Shown one piece after another: positions 49,288 through 58,645 of a DNA stretch of 64,000 nt. The stretch is from Platycnemis pennipes (Eukaryota; Arthropoda; Insecta; Odonata; Platycnemididae). Within the stretch, counting starts at the first letter, position 1; the number at the start of each line of letters is the position of its first letter. The notes beneath the pieces were generated by a model. That model did no database searches and was not told where the DNA came from. It saw only the letters and a program-made list of their open reading frames with translations. The stretch is from the NCBI GenBank assembly GCA_933228895.1, contig OW121854.1, positions 54,230,609-54,294,608 of the forward strand, read 5' to 3'. The translations under genes were made by a program, and so were the position numbers.

Positions 49288-50796
49288 CTAATGTCGTGTC
49301 GGGACTGCTTGCACGACTCGCCCCTTCGCGTTTCCCTGCTCTTCATGCCTTTCTTCACTACTCCCGGAGTTTTCCACAATCATCGTGCGGATGTTTGCAT
49401 TCTCCCTGGGTGGTCTTTCTTCGTAACTCCGTCCATCCATTTGTTCTCGGCTGCTGTACCGTCTCATCGGAGGTGTCTGCCTCTGCTTGCCGGATGCATT
49501 ATGTTGATCTCCGTTAGTACTATGATTCTGAGGTGGAGGATTGTATCCACGTCCTCTAAAATCATTTCTCCTTTCCTCGGTTCCTGTCCATCTTCTTCGG
49601 CTCTCTTCCTTCGTCTCCTGTATCGGCTGCGGCACCACCCTATCGTATCGGCTGAGCAATGACAAAAATCTAGGAATGGTGTTTATTTGCTGCGATATGA
49701 TTGCCGTGTTGACCTCCGGACCAAAATGATGCTCCAACCTATAGATTATTTCCTCGTCCTCCATCGGTGGCCTTAGTTCCTTAGCAGTGCTTATTCGGGA
49801 TGTTGCGTATTCCACTCGGCTGATATTCCCTCGTTCAACGTACCGGCCGGAATCTAGCGTCCTCCGAACCTCCATCTGCTGCTCACGCCCCCAATACTGC
49901 ATCATAAACAGCTGTGTGAACTGCTCTACGTCTTCTAGTAGATGTGATATAGCGGTAAACCATTCGCCTGCAGATCCCGTCAGACCTTGTCTTACGATTT
50001 TCAGCATTTCGTTGGAGGATAATTGGTACATGGCTTGGTATTCCTCCAGCTCACTGATGTATCGCATAGGCCTAGCTCCTCTCCTACCGTCAAAATGTGG
50101 AATCTTCATCATCACTCTCGGTGATTGAATTGCGGTTGAGTTTCGCGAACACTGCAGCCTTATCTTTTCCGCTTCATTCTGCGCTATTATTCGTACTTTT
50201 CCTTGCAGTTCCGACTCTTCCTTCAATTTTTCTGCGGTCAGCAGCTGCATCTTTTCTGTGATATTCCTCACTTCCTCACGCGTTTCTATCGCCAAGCTTT
50301 CATAATCCTTTAGCCTTTCCTTGACATTATATAAATCCTTCCGTGTTTCCGCCGCTATACTTTGGACATTATTATTCGCCTCCTCGCGGACATCCTCTAT
50401 CTCTGCGCGCCTTTCTGCTTTTTCCTCTTCTATCCGCGTATTCATCCTAACTTCTGCTCCTTTCAGCTGTTCCGCCTGCTCCCTCAAGATTGTTCTTAAC
50501 AGCTCCGCCTGCTCCTTCTGTCTTCTTTCTTCTCTCCGTCTACTCTCTTCTTCTCGTTCCCTTTTCTCCTTGATTTTCTCTTCCTTCAACCAAGCCCATA
50601 AATCCATCGTTGTTGGAGTCCTGTCTTCGACCTCGAATTTGTGAGATTCAATGACTACTCCCTGTTCCTCGAGAGCAGATCTAAGCCTACCGACCAATTC
50701 ATTTTTAACTCCTTCGGTGCCTAACCCTAGTTTCTTCAATTCCTCCTGCACCTCGGCCTTCTTCAACTCCAACAAACTTTTACTTGCTCGGGACAT
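49288..50796 (-). CDS. gag: Gag polyprotein of the gypsy-type element
   Basis: 502 residues from the ATG at 50796; an in-frame TTG at 50805 would add three residues, but no ATG lies further up. Gag forms the virus-like particle that packages element RNA. Residues about 8-43 (LLELKKAEVQEELKKLGLG and following) look like a SAP DNA-binding helix-turn-helix. Residues about 68-215 are a long Glu/Arg/Lys-rich coiled coil. Residues about 229-385 (KIPHFDG, then GSAGEWF) resemble the Retrotrans_gag capsid region. The tail, about 390-502, is Arg/Gln/Asn-rich and probably disordered. There is one cysteine (C216) and no CCHC zinc knuckle, so RNA binding may rely on the basic tail. The TAG stop is just past a -1 frameshift signal into pol. 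The SAP assignment is by eye. Confidence 0.9.
   Translation of the reverse strand: MSRASKSLLELKKAEVQEELKKLGLGTEGVKNELVGRLRSALEEQGVVIESHKFEVEDRTPTTMDLWAWLKEEKIKEKREREEESRRREERRQKEQAELLRTILREQAEQLKGAEVRMNTRIEEEKAERRAEIEDVREEANNNVQSIAAETRKDLYNVKERLKDYESLAIETREEVRNITEKMQLLTAEKLKEESELQGKVRIIAQNEAEKIRLQCSRNSTAIQSPRVMMKIPHFDGRRGARPMRYISELEEYQAMYQLSSNEMLKIVRQGLTGSAGEWFTAISHLLEDVEQFTQLFMMQYWGREQQMEVRRTLDSGRYVERGNISRVEYATSRISTAKELRPPMEDEEIIYRLEHHFGPEVNTAIISQQINTIPRFLSLLSRYDRVVPQPIQETKEESRRRWTGTEERRNDFRGRGYNPPPQNHSTNGDQHNASGKQRQTPPMRRYSSREQMDGRSYEERPPRENANIRTMIVENSGSSEERHEEQGNAKGRVVQAVPTRH
49293..49336 (-). promoter_or_regulatory. -1 ribosomal frameshift signal between gag and pol
   Basis: In the gag frame the codons CAG GGA AAC contain the slippery heptamer GGGAAAC (49336-49330), an XXXYYYZ type used by several retroviruses. 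A slip of -1 leads into the open pol frame. Five bases on, GGGG (49324-49321) can pair with TCCC (49304-49301). GTCGTG (49317-49312) can pair with CACGAC (49298-49293). The two stems interleave in the order of an H-type pseudoknot. The gag stop follows at 49290-49288. The heptamer, frames and stems are seen directly; use in translation is inferred. Confidence 0.75.
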
Positions 50797-50979
50797 CTTA
50801 TACAATTACACCGTTACTACTAACACTTAATCTGTAGTAATTTTCCCGATGTCTAATTTTCTCTCGCGTTCGCTAACGTGAACACTTCCTACTCTGCACC
50901 TCTCAGGTTCTCCTCGTGGTATCTATTAAACGTAGCCTATCACACAACCCCGTACGTCTAATATTTTATCGTGCTCAAG

Positions 50980-50991
50980 CGTTGGGCGCCA
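50980..50991 (-). other. Primer-binding site, tRNA-Lys type
   Basis: On the minus strand, four bases after the 5' LTR, the sequence TGGCGCCCAACG is complementary to the 3' end of insect tRNA-Lys, whose acceptor end reads CGTTGGGCGCCA. Twelve bases match and the next bases diverge. This site primes minus-strand DNA synthesis in gypsy elements and fixes the orientation of this copy. Confidence 0.85.
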
Positions 50992-51315
50992 TAAATGTAA
51001 TTTATTCCTTTCCAATTTATTTTACTCACACACAATACAACAAAATATAAACAGTATCATAATAAATTACCCTCACAACATATCACTTTCACTCTTGGTA
51101 TCTTCAGGCTCAATTTTTACAGGCCATAGATCACTTCACGAGCCATTTCACTTTTCACTTTCACATAAAATATAGCCAGTACCCTCTTAAAAATAAGTAC
51201 ATACATAATAGTGGGGAGTGGACCGCTTTATCCCTTTAGTTTATCTGGAGTTTCTAGCTGAGGCGATCCCCGTCTCCTTGGGTTAATCCTGGCTTCTCCG
51301 CCATGCCACTTTCCA

Positions 51316-51420
51316 CTTCACTGTTGTCAGACCATCAGACTCGAAGCTAGACGCCCCTTCACTGTTCTTGGACTATCAGACTCGCCTAGAAGACACTTCC
51401 CTCTTCTTGGACTATCAGCC
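51316..51420 (-). repeat. Threefold about 40-bp repeat inside the LTR
   Basis: Three imperfect units at 51316-51356, 51357-51395 and 51396-51420 share a CTTCACTGTT start and a GGACTATCAGACTCG core on the plus strand. The third unit is shorter. The same array is present in the 3' LTR (about 46651-46755). It sits just downstream of the TATA box, so it would lie in the transcribed R/U5 part of the LTR. Its function is unknown. Confidence 0.75.
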
Positions 51421-51481
51421 TTCACCTTCCTTCGACTCCTCGACTCGCCGCCTAGCCTAGCAGCAGCCGCCTCGAAGCCTC

Positions 51482-51489
51482 TTTATATA
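51482..51489 (-). promoter_or_regulatory. LTR TATA box
   Basis: TATATAAA on the minus strand inside the 5' LTR, with the same motif in the 3' LTR at 46817-46824. Its position, roughly a third of the way into the LTR, is where a U3/R boundary is expected about 30 nt downstream (near 51455). Start-site use is inferred. Confidence 0.6.
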
Positions 51490-52005
51490 TGCCCTTCTTA
51501 ATTGTTAACGCCCGGCCATAATTAGTCTCCCTCCGTAACCTGCCGCGAGTTCAACAATAGCCTGCGAGACCATTTCTATTCTTGGGAATGCAACTCCCGA
51601 ATGACCTGAATCACCAGGCTCAATGACAAATTGGCCATTGTCGAGGCCGACGCCATATTTCCCTATGTCTCCGTATAAATATTCTGTACAAAAACCAACA
51701 TGGCGGCTCCCCAACTCCCCAGCATGATATGGCTAAATTTTGATACGTTACAATATTTTCTCGGAATTCTCGAAACGTTTATATTTCATTCCAATTAAAC
51801 ATATGAGAAAAATACAAAAGCAAGTACCATACTTGTACATTTTCCAGTAGTCCCGCTGTTATTGAAAATAGCTGAAAGAAAATAGGACTTAGGTGTACAT
51901 ATATCCTCTCATGCATTTATTCCTGCTGAAGATAATAACATTTTTTTTCGTTTCCCATAAAAAATGTATTAAATTGGAGAATTAAAATATACTAGTGCCA
52001 TTAAC

Positions 52006-52207
52006 ATGGGTTTCGGGTTCAAATCCAGTTGAAGCCTTTGGACGCCTCCGAACGAAAAATCCTCGGAGTGTGAGGTGGCCCAGGGAAAGGAACTGGCCCC
52101 TCTACCCTGAATGTGTGAAATTCACACGCCTGTGGCTTAGTTCGGGGTGAGCTCTACCCTCAACTATCAAAACCAACCTTTGGGTTGAATCACCGAGTGA
52201 GTGATTA
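52006..52207 (+). mobile_element. tRNA-derived SINE, family A, copy 3 (5' truncated)
   Basis: Plus-strand copy of the family A body. It begins within the tRNA-like head at the B box (CGGGTTCAAATCC) and runs through CCCTCAACTATCAAAACCAACC to GAGTGAGTGATT. The A-box half of the head is missing. It lies about 250 bp to the right of the gypsy-type element. Confidence 0.75.
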
Positions 52208-52942
52208 ACATGAATAGAAAATATTGGTATCTGGAAAAATCATTGCGTTCTCTTTTGAGTAATTGAAAGTGCATCTACTTAGAACAATCAAAATAATATC
52301 ACTCTGGTAATGGTAAATAAATGAAGCGGAGAAATATAGGATACCTTAGGAACCAAACAGCCTGTATAGAACCGAATAAATTACTTCGTGGAAGTAATTT
52401 TCTTAAAAATTCTACCAGCAAATTATGTGTATTTTCTTTTTTTTTCAAAAACTCCAGCACGTAGCAACGCTCTAAACATTCAGCTCAAATTTTTCCCAAA
52501 ATGCAATTTGTGGTATTTATCCTCACGGTGTATGGCGATAATTATAGTATTCACAGCTCGACATCTATTGGCAAAGCAGCTCTAAAATTCCAAAGCAAAG
52601 CAGCTCGACAAAAAGTGCCACTATCGCATATTGAACACATGCTTCCATCAAATGGTTTCGAAAAACCACATCATTTATTTCTTACAGTAATACCACACTT
52701 TCAGCATGTGTACCTTCTTATGCCAAAATATCTTCTTATTTTCATCTTTCGTATGTGAGTTATTTTCTTCCTTTCGGTTTTCTATCTATTGTTTCCTCTT
52801 CCAATTCCATAATTTCATTTTCCTTAGGATTTCCCTTTCTTTATATTCCGAGATGTTTCCATTTGCAAAATTACTTATACGAATGGAGCCGTATTGGAAT
52901 AAAGAAAGATCTGTTGCTTTTCCGACGTATTTGCTGCGTGAT

Positions 52943-53009
52943 GGTTTCTCGGGTAATCCACCGGGTTGCGGACATGGACGCAATAACCAAGTGGAGGGCC
53001 CGAGAAACC
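52943..53009. repeat. 11-bp inverted repeat around a 45-bp GC-rich loop
   Basis: GGTTTCTCGGG (52943-52953) and CCCGAGAAACC (52999-53009). The loop is richer in GC than its surroundings. It lies 62 bp left of the solo LTR and is not part of it. It could be a small non-autonomous DNA element; no target duplication was found. Confidence 0.6.
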
Positions 53010-53071
53010 TTCACGCAGTATTGGAATAGTCATACGAATTGGCCATTGCGTGATGTAGACGAATCGACTTG

Positions 53072-53922
53072 TGTAATTTAATAATTTGTTCGTGTTGTTT
53101 ACTGAGTTTTATTTATTATTCACGTCCTGACTGTCGTCAAGCACAATACATCTAAAATCACACCACAAACAACATAAACAATATAATATATTACCCTCCT
53201 AATCTTTTACAATATCACATTCACTTTCTTCTCTCTTCAGGCTTAAACTGACAGGCCATAAATCACTTCACATACATTTAAGAGCCACTTCACTATTCAC
53301 TTTGCACATACATATCATCAAATACCCTCTTAAAATTACGTACATACAATAGTAGCGGGGAGTGGACCGCTTTATCCCTCTAGTACGCTCTGGAGTTCCC
53401 TACTGTGTCCTCCAAAATGTGATCCCTGCCTCTTTCTGCACCCTGACTTCTCCGCCTTGGCTGAAGATCCATCGCCTGTCTCGAATTAGGTCCAATTCCA
53501 CCAGATGATTCCCACGACGTGGATTCAGCTTCCCACGGGCCAATTCCTAGACCTCAATGGCTTTTTCCTATATCATACCCCGACATGGGTTCCGCTCCGA
53601 TCGGGAGGATTGTTGCACTAGACGACCACGTCTCGCTCTCCGTTCCTCTTTATATAGTAAGCTCGCTCATTGTTTACGCTCGGCCCAAATTTAATTTCCC
53701 TGCTTAACTTGCCGCGACTTCAACAATAACAACGGTTACAATTCCTTTTGTTGAGGACTGCAAATCGCAAATGCCCCGGATCACCACGCTCAATACTTAA
53801 TTAGCCATTGTAGAGCCCGACGCCATTTTTCCCTATGACTCTGTATAAACTCTCATGATAAAATTTAATATGGCGGCTCCTTGAATCCCATGCATGACAT
53901 GGATAGTAAATGACATGTTACA
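53072..53922 (-). mobile_element. Solo LTR related to the gypsy-type element
   Basis: 851 bp starting TGTAATTTA and ending TGTTACA, flanked by the 4-bp repeat CTTG (53068-53071 and 53923-53926). Several blocks match the 757-bp LTRs in the same order: AGTGGACCGCTTTATCCCT, the TTTATATA box region, the CCATTGT/CGACGCCAT block and the ATGGCGGCTCC block near the end. Other stretches are diverged and about 90 bp longer overall, so it is a related subfamily rather than the same element. No internal region is attached, which indicates recombination between two LTRs of an older insertion. Orientation follows from the matching blocks. Confidence 0.85.
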
Positions 53923-53926
53923 CTTG

Positions 53927-56900
53927 TTTCTAATCCCATAATCCTTTGTGTGTCAAATTGCCATGCTTCGATAACGTTTTTAGCTAATTATTTTGATGCC
54001 CTTCAAAACATTTTTATGCTTTAAATTGGTAAAATATGCATCGCTCATATATTTCTAATATTCTTTCGGTTCTCCAATATAAGCAAATTTTACTGCGAAA
54101 TTGTGTTTTGTCATCCAAATAAAAATTTATTTCATCCAGCCAACGGCTTGTATTTCACATTTGTCAATTCGATTTCATTTAAACGACATACCACAGATAA
54201 ATCTACTTCCTGATATTGTGAATCGCGAAATAAATAATATGTGGGTAAATGAGGTATACCATGCAGGAATTAGTTTTCATTTCCCCCTACGTCACCCGTT
54301 ACCACAGGCACTCTCTCCAGCACCGCCAAAATTTTAACCTAAACCTCACATTCCGCAGACCGCACCCAGGAGACTCCTTCCCCTCCGGCTTCCATTAGGC
54401 CTCCTCCATTTCTCATTTTAACGGCTACGCACGTCCATAGTATATTTAAATGGAAGCAACGCAATTTTGACATTCAATGCCAAAAACAGAATCTGGCGCG
54501 TAAAAATGTACGAAATTCAGGACCTAAGCTCATTCATTCCTTTCATCTTTTGAAATGAAGATAAATAAATAAAATTAAAAAGATGGTATGGCTCACCCAC
54601 ACAACCGCAACATGACCAATTAGCATCAAGTCAAAAGTAAAGCGAAACGAAAAAAGAGGATTTGCAACAAAGGGATTAGCTGCACATTTCAAGATTAATT
54701 TCGGTAAGTATATAACTACGGGCACAGTCGTATTATTTTACGTTTCTTTCGGGGTTGTTCCATATCAAAATGTAACGGGAGCGAGTTAAGAACACCTCCT
54801 ACGGTTAAGGTTCGCAATATTGGCAAATAATTCAATGATTCTTTCTCCTACACCAGTAAATGACCCTTATCATAAACCTATTGGAACAACCTGTAGTAAA
54901 AATATTTGCGAAGCACAGCCTAAAGTGTATATATTCACAGATAAAAAATTATAATTCCATTTAGTCAAAGAATTTTATTTTACACAAATATTTTGAATAT
55001 CTCATGAGTTGAAGGTAACTGAGTTGAGGAAAGCGTTGAGGGTAACTGCAAGTTAAATAATGTAGCTATGAGAGCGATGAAGTATTTCAATATCATTATT
55101 AAGCAGGTAGGAAGATAGCACAATGTGAGTTTAAAAGAAAAGAAGAAAGTTACGTTTTGTGGATCAGTGAGGAGCTGTTACTATTAAAAAAAAATAGGAT
55201 GAACATGCAGTGTGAATTCACGGAGGATTACGATTAGAATCAAGTGTAAAGATAACATTTTATTTTAATACGTATCCTAATATATCAGTCTGAATATTAT
55301 TTACAATAATATTCATAAGTTGTAAAGTATTTGTAGACTCCAGGTACTTCGAAATAAAGGCAACCGACTGTTATAATGTTTGGAAACACAATAGTCCTTG
55401 ACATAACGGAATAGAGTTATGAAGAATTGAAAAACAGTGTTCACTTTTGTTCATCTTAACCATTAATTCCTTCATTTGAGGCGGACATAGCACGTAAATC
55501 ACAACTCTTTTCGGTGCAAAAATTACGCTGACTGATATTGAATAAGCTCCAGCAGTATGATCAACAATTTCACCACAATGAACTATTTGAATCATCTGAA
55601 ATGACAAAACAGGTGTTTCTTTGGGTGCAAAATGAGAATGCTAACATGATTTTAATAGATGCATCATGAAATAACGTTCAGTTCCATAGGTGGTGGCAAA
55701 ATGGCAAGTGTTAGCAACAATTACAATGAAATGGTGACTAGCGTATAATATCATCCGCTGTGGTGATAACGTGTAGGTAACGTAGAGGCAGAAACTATTG
55801 GTGAAGGAGACATATAGGATAAAAGCCTAGCGTCAACATTAGCTCTACATTGATTATATAGAGCCAAAGGTGCTTTTACGTCACATAAAACGGATGGAGA
55901 TTTAGTCTTAGAAGCCTCTCACCTGACGCCAGGTATTCTATGAGAAAAAACTGTATTATAACCCAGGGCCTTTTGGTTGAAGACCATGGAAAGAATCATC
56001 GCTTAAACCTGGTTTTCAAAATCCTAATTAAGTGCAGTTAGAGGTAAAATATATAAAAGATTATATCTCTGATCTTTCTACAATACACCGTATTTTTTGC
56101 AGTATTGGATTTCATTTTACTCTCTACGTCTGATTTCTTGCGTCACATATGTTACCTGAATTCTTTGTCCTTTTGATGCTCTCCGTCCTAAAGGTCCCTT
56201 CCAATCAGAACACTCGCCAGTTATATTCGTATCTCACATTTAGCAATCTACGCTCTTGGATGCAATACTGTCATTGAGCTATCTCTTTCATTCCCTCCAA
56301 CTCAAGCGAGCAAACGAAACATTTCAAAATTTCCCATCACCGGATCTACTATTCACGTTCTCACTCCAGATATAATTAAGCGTTTGATATCTCGCTCTTC
56401 CTTAGCCATATTTGCATTAATAACGGGTGCTTAGTGTGCTCAACACATTCAAACAATAATTTAGTCACTAATGTGCGGTGTAAATTATTTCGTGACTGAC
56501 ACTCTGGCCCCCAAAGGAACTACAGAAAGTCACCTGCGCAGTCGCCGTGCGCTCAGATCTCCGCTGGCGAGGGAAGTTCTATCTTCATCAGCGGTTGCGA
56601 GATTACATCGAAACTTTAATTCGTCGGGGTCCCATGGATAACATCCTCTCGCTCAATTTCGCCAAGCAGTTTCCTCGTATCTCCTCCGCGAATCTATGGA
56701 GGGAGCAGAGAGTGCCCGAGCAGTCGTGCGGGCGGGTCTCTGACGCGTAATATCAGTCCCGCTTCATCATACGGGCGTCATAATTTTTGTCATTCTTGTT
56801 CCTTGATTCCCCGTAGACTCAAAGAGGGTCAAAATATTGTTATTTGTCATATATTGTGACGGATAAAACGACCGCCCGGGAGGCTCGGGTGATAGGCACA

Positions 56901-57844
56901 TTGTAGAGCCTAGACCTTTCATCCCCCTTTAGAGCCACATGGTCGGGTTCACGGCAATAGAGACTCGAGAGACAAAGAATAAAAGTACCTACTGATAAAT
57001 GGGACGTGAGATTGAGGACATGTATCATCTGCCCCTCTGAACGCTATTCGAAATTAGGCCGGGGTGCGGTATGACGAGGCCGTGCAAGGTAAGGGAGGAA
57101 ATAACGCATCCCTTGCCCTTGTCATAAAGGGATCGTGTGGTTCTGCTTATATTTGACGAGGACATATTTCACAAATTGTGAACCCACCCGCACGCTATAT
57201 CGTGCACTCTCTACGCCCTCTCTAAATGTGTAGAGGCGATGCGGAGAACTGCTTGGTGATGCACTCATGACAACTTTTTTCAGCGAGAATAGACGTTCAT
57301 ATGAGGATGAAAGTACTAGGAAGACCAGGAGATGGTAGGATTGGAGAGGGAGATGGTAAGGACTGGAATGGAGTAGAGTGTGTCAACACTCATGGGTCAC
57401 ATTCAACAAGAGGTTTGTACCCATCCAAGAACGAAATGCAGTGAAGTTCATGGGTATCCAGTTTCAAGGATCAATATTTGAAAAGCAGAGTAGAATGATG
57501 GCGTGAAGCAGCTATTAAAAAGCATTATGAAAAGAATCATATTTTGAGATGGTTAGAAATGTGAAAGAAACGAGTTGAAAGAAAAGCGTTAGTTAATGAT
57601 TCGGATATTGAAGGGTGTGGCACATCGACAGTTATAAATGCGTTGCAGAAATTGCAGTCAATATTTTCAACGACATTGGCGGGTACACTTGTGGAAGAGG
57701 GAAAGTGAGAGAGAGAGAGTGGAGGTGTACGAGAGATGCTGGTGTTAAAGTGAAAATGGGACATGTGTTACACCTTGCGCGATTATAGCTAATGGAAGGG
57801 CCTTTGATAGGGATGAGATCATGTACCACATTGTCAGGGACGAT
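53927..57844. other. Right flank of the solo LTR, with a CpG-denser patch
   Basis: AT-rich until about 56500. From 56500 to 57100 CpG density rises. A 67-codon frame (56547-56750, GTG start) lies there, and a splice-donor-like GTGCAAGGTAAGG occurs near 57082-57094. This could be a first exon, but no linked exon was found. Confidence 0.35.
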
Positions 57845-58645
57845 AATTCAGCTAAGTTTCCCTTTTTAGACCTCATTTGGAATATGCTGCTAGTATATGG
57901 GATCCCTACGAAATCGGCCTAAATAATGAACTTGAACGTTTGCAGCGAAGATCGGCAAAGTTTGTGAAGAGACGGTACGATAACTAAATTAGCGTAACCA
58001 GTCTATGAAATAAATTAAAATGGGAAACATTGACAGATCGCAGGTCGAAATTTAGACTTAATTAATCTCTTACATAAATTCCAAGTTAACATTTTCAGTG
58101 ATGATGCTAAAAATATTTTTGGAACCCCAAGTATGGTAGACTGGACCATCATCACAAAATTAGACAAATTGATTGCCGCACTAACGGATTCAAAATGACC
58201 TTTCTCCTCGTACAATTAGGGATATGAATAGCGGTAAATATATCCAATAGGAGTGAATCAATCCATAGCATAGATTGTTGCATGTCGGTATAAGGACTTA
58301 TTAACCCAAATAACAGCATGTTTTTGCTTGCTTGATTTGTTATTTTATCTTGTTTTAAATAGTGAAGTTTAGGCTAGTATAATATTAAATTGAAATTCGA
58401 TGCTTTCACGTGGTGAAAAGATTCCATAATGACAATGAAAAAATCGTTGTGACTTCCACAGTGTTATTATAACTTCTTGTACTATTAATAAAACTGTGGA
58501 AGTAACAACGATTTTTTCATTGTCATTACAGTATAATATTACTAATCCTTTTTTATGCATGATATTTAGTGCATGATTGGTGAGAATTCACCCCCTGCCG
58601 CATACCTTTATGATGGCTTGCAGGGTATTACGCAGATGTACATAG
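57845..58645 (+). mobile_element. CR1/Jockey-like LINE 3' fragment with later insertion
   Basis: The start translates as SLFRPHLEYAASIWDPYEIG, then LERLQRRSAKFVKRRYDN and a stop, which is the C-terminal RT-associated segment of CR1/Jockey-type LINEs. Downstream KWETLTDRRSKFRLN is readable, and then DDAKNIFGTPSMVDWTI. The 3' UTR matches the 39.65-40.1 kb copy and ends in GGCTTGCAGGGTATTACGCAG. It is interrupted at 58388-58541 by a foldback insert. Several in-frame stops show it is dead. Confidence 0.8.
58388..58541. mobile_element. 142-bp foldback insert plus 12-bp target duplication
   Basis: The 12-mer AGTATAATATTA at 58376-58387 is repeated at 58530-58541. Between them lie 142 bp absent from the homologous LINE copy at 39.75 kb, where GTTTAG and CTAATCC are 15 bases apart, as they would be here without the insert. 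The insert holds a 36-bp inverted repeat (58427-58462 and 58493-58528, one mismatch) around a 30-nt loop, and the right arm ends one base from the duplication. The length of the duplication suits target-primed insertion; the source element is not known. Confidence 0.8.

Larger units (their letters stand above)
46331..51752 (-). mobile_element. Gypsy-type LTR retrotransposon, recent, internally deleted
   Basis: A 5422-bp element read on the minus strand. Two direct 757-bp repeats bound it, each starting TGTAA and ending TTACA. The 4-bp duplication ATAT lies immediately outside (46327-46330 and 51753-51756). Inside, in minus-strand order, are a tRNA-Lys-type primer-binding site, a gag frame, a pol frame in -1 register and about 770 nt of non-coding DNA before the 3' LTR. 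Protease and reverse transcriptase motifs place it among Ty3/gypsy (Metaviridae) elements; the 4-bp duplication and the primer site fit that family. Pol lacks RNase H and most of integrase, so this copy cannot transpose alone. No envelope-like frame is visible between pol and the 3' LTR. Clade assignment would need an RT tree. Confidence 0.95.
50996..51752 (-). repeat. 5' LTR of the gypsy-type element
   Basis: 757 bp, TGTAA...TTACA. It differs from the 3' LTR at two places seen by eye: G at 51054 where the other has A (46389), and A at 51201 where the other has C (46536). On the minus strand it holds a TATA box near 51482-51489, about 263 nt from the LTR start, and a threefold imperfect repeat downstream of it (51316-51420). 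AATAAA signals lie near its end. The open 69-codon frame present in both LTRs has no ATG start and is probably incidental. Confidence 0.95.

Noticed and set aside
49038..50644. Series of plus-strand frames of 60-159 codons across the gag/pol region
   Set aside because: They are antisense shadows of gag and pol; composition follows from the coding strand.
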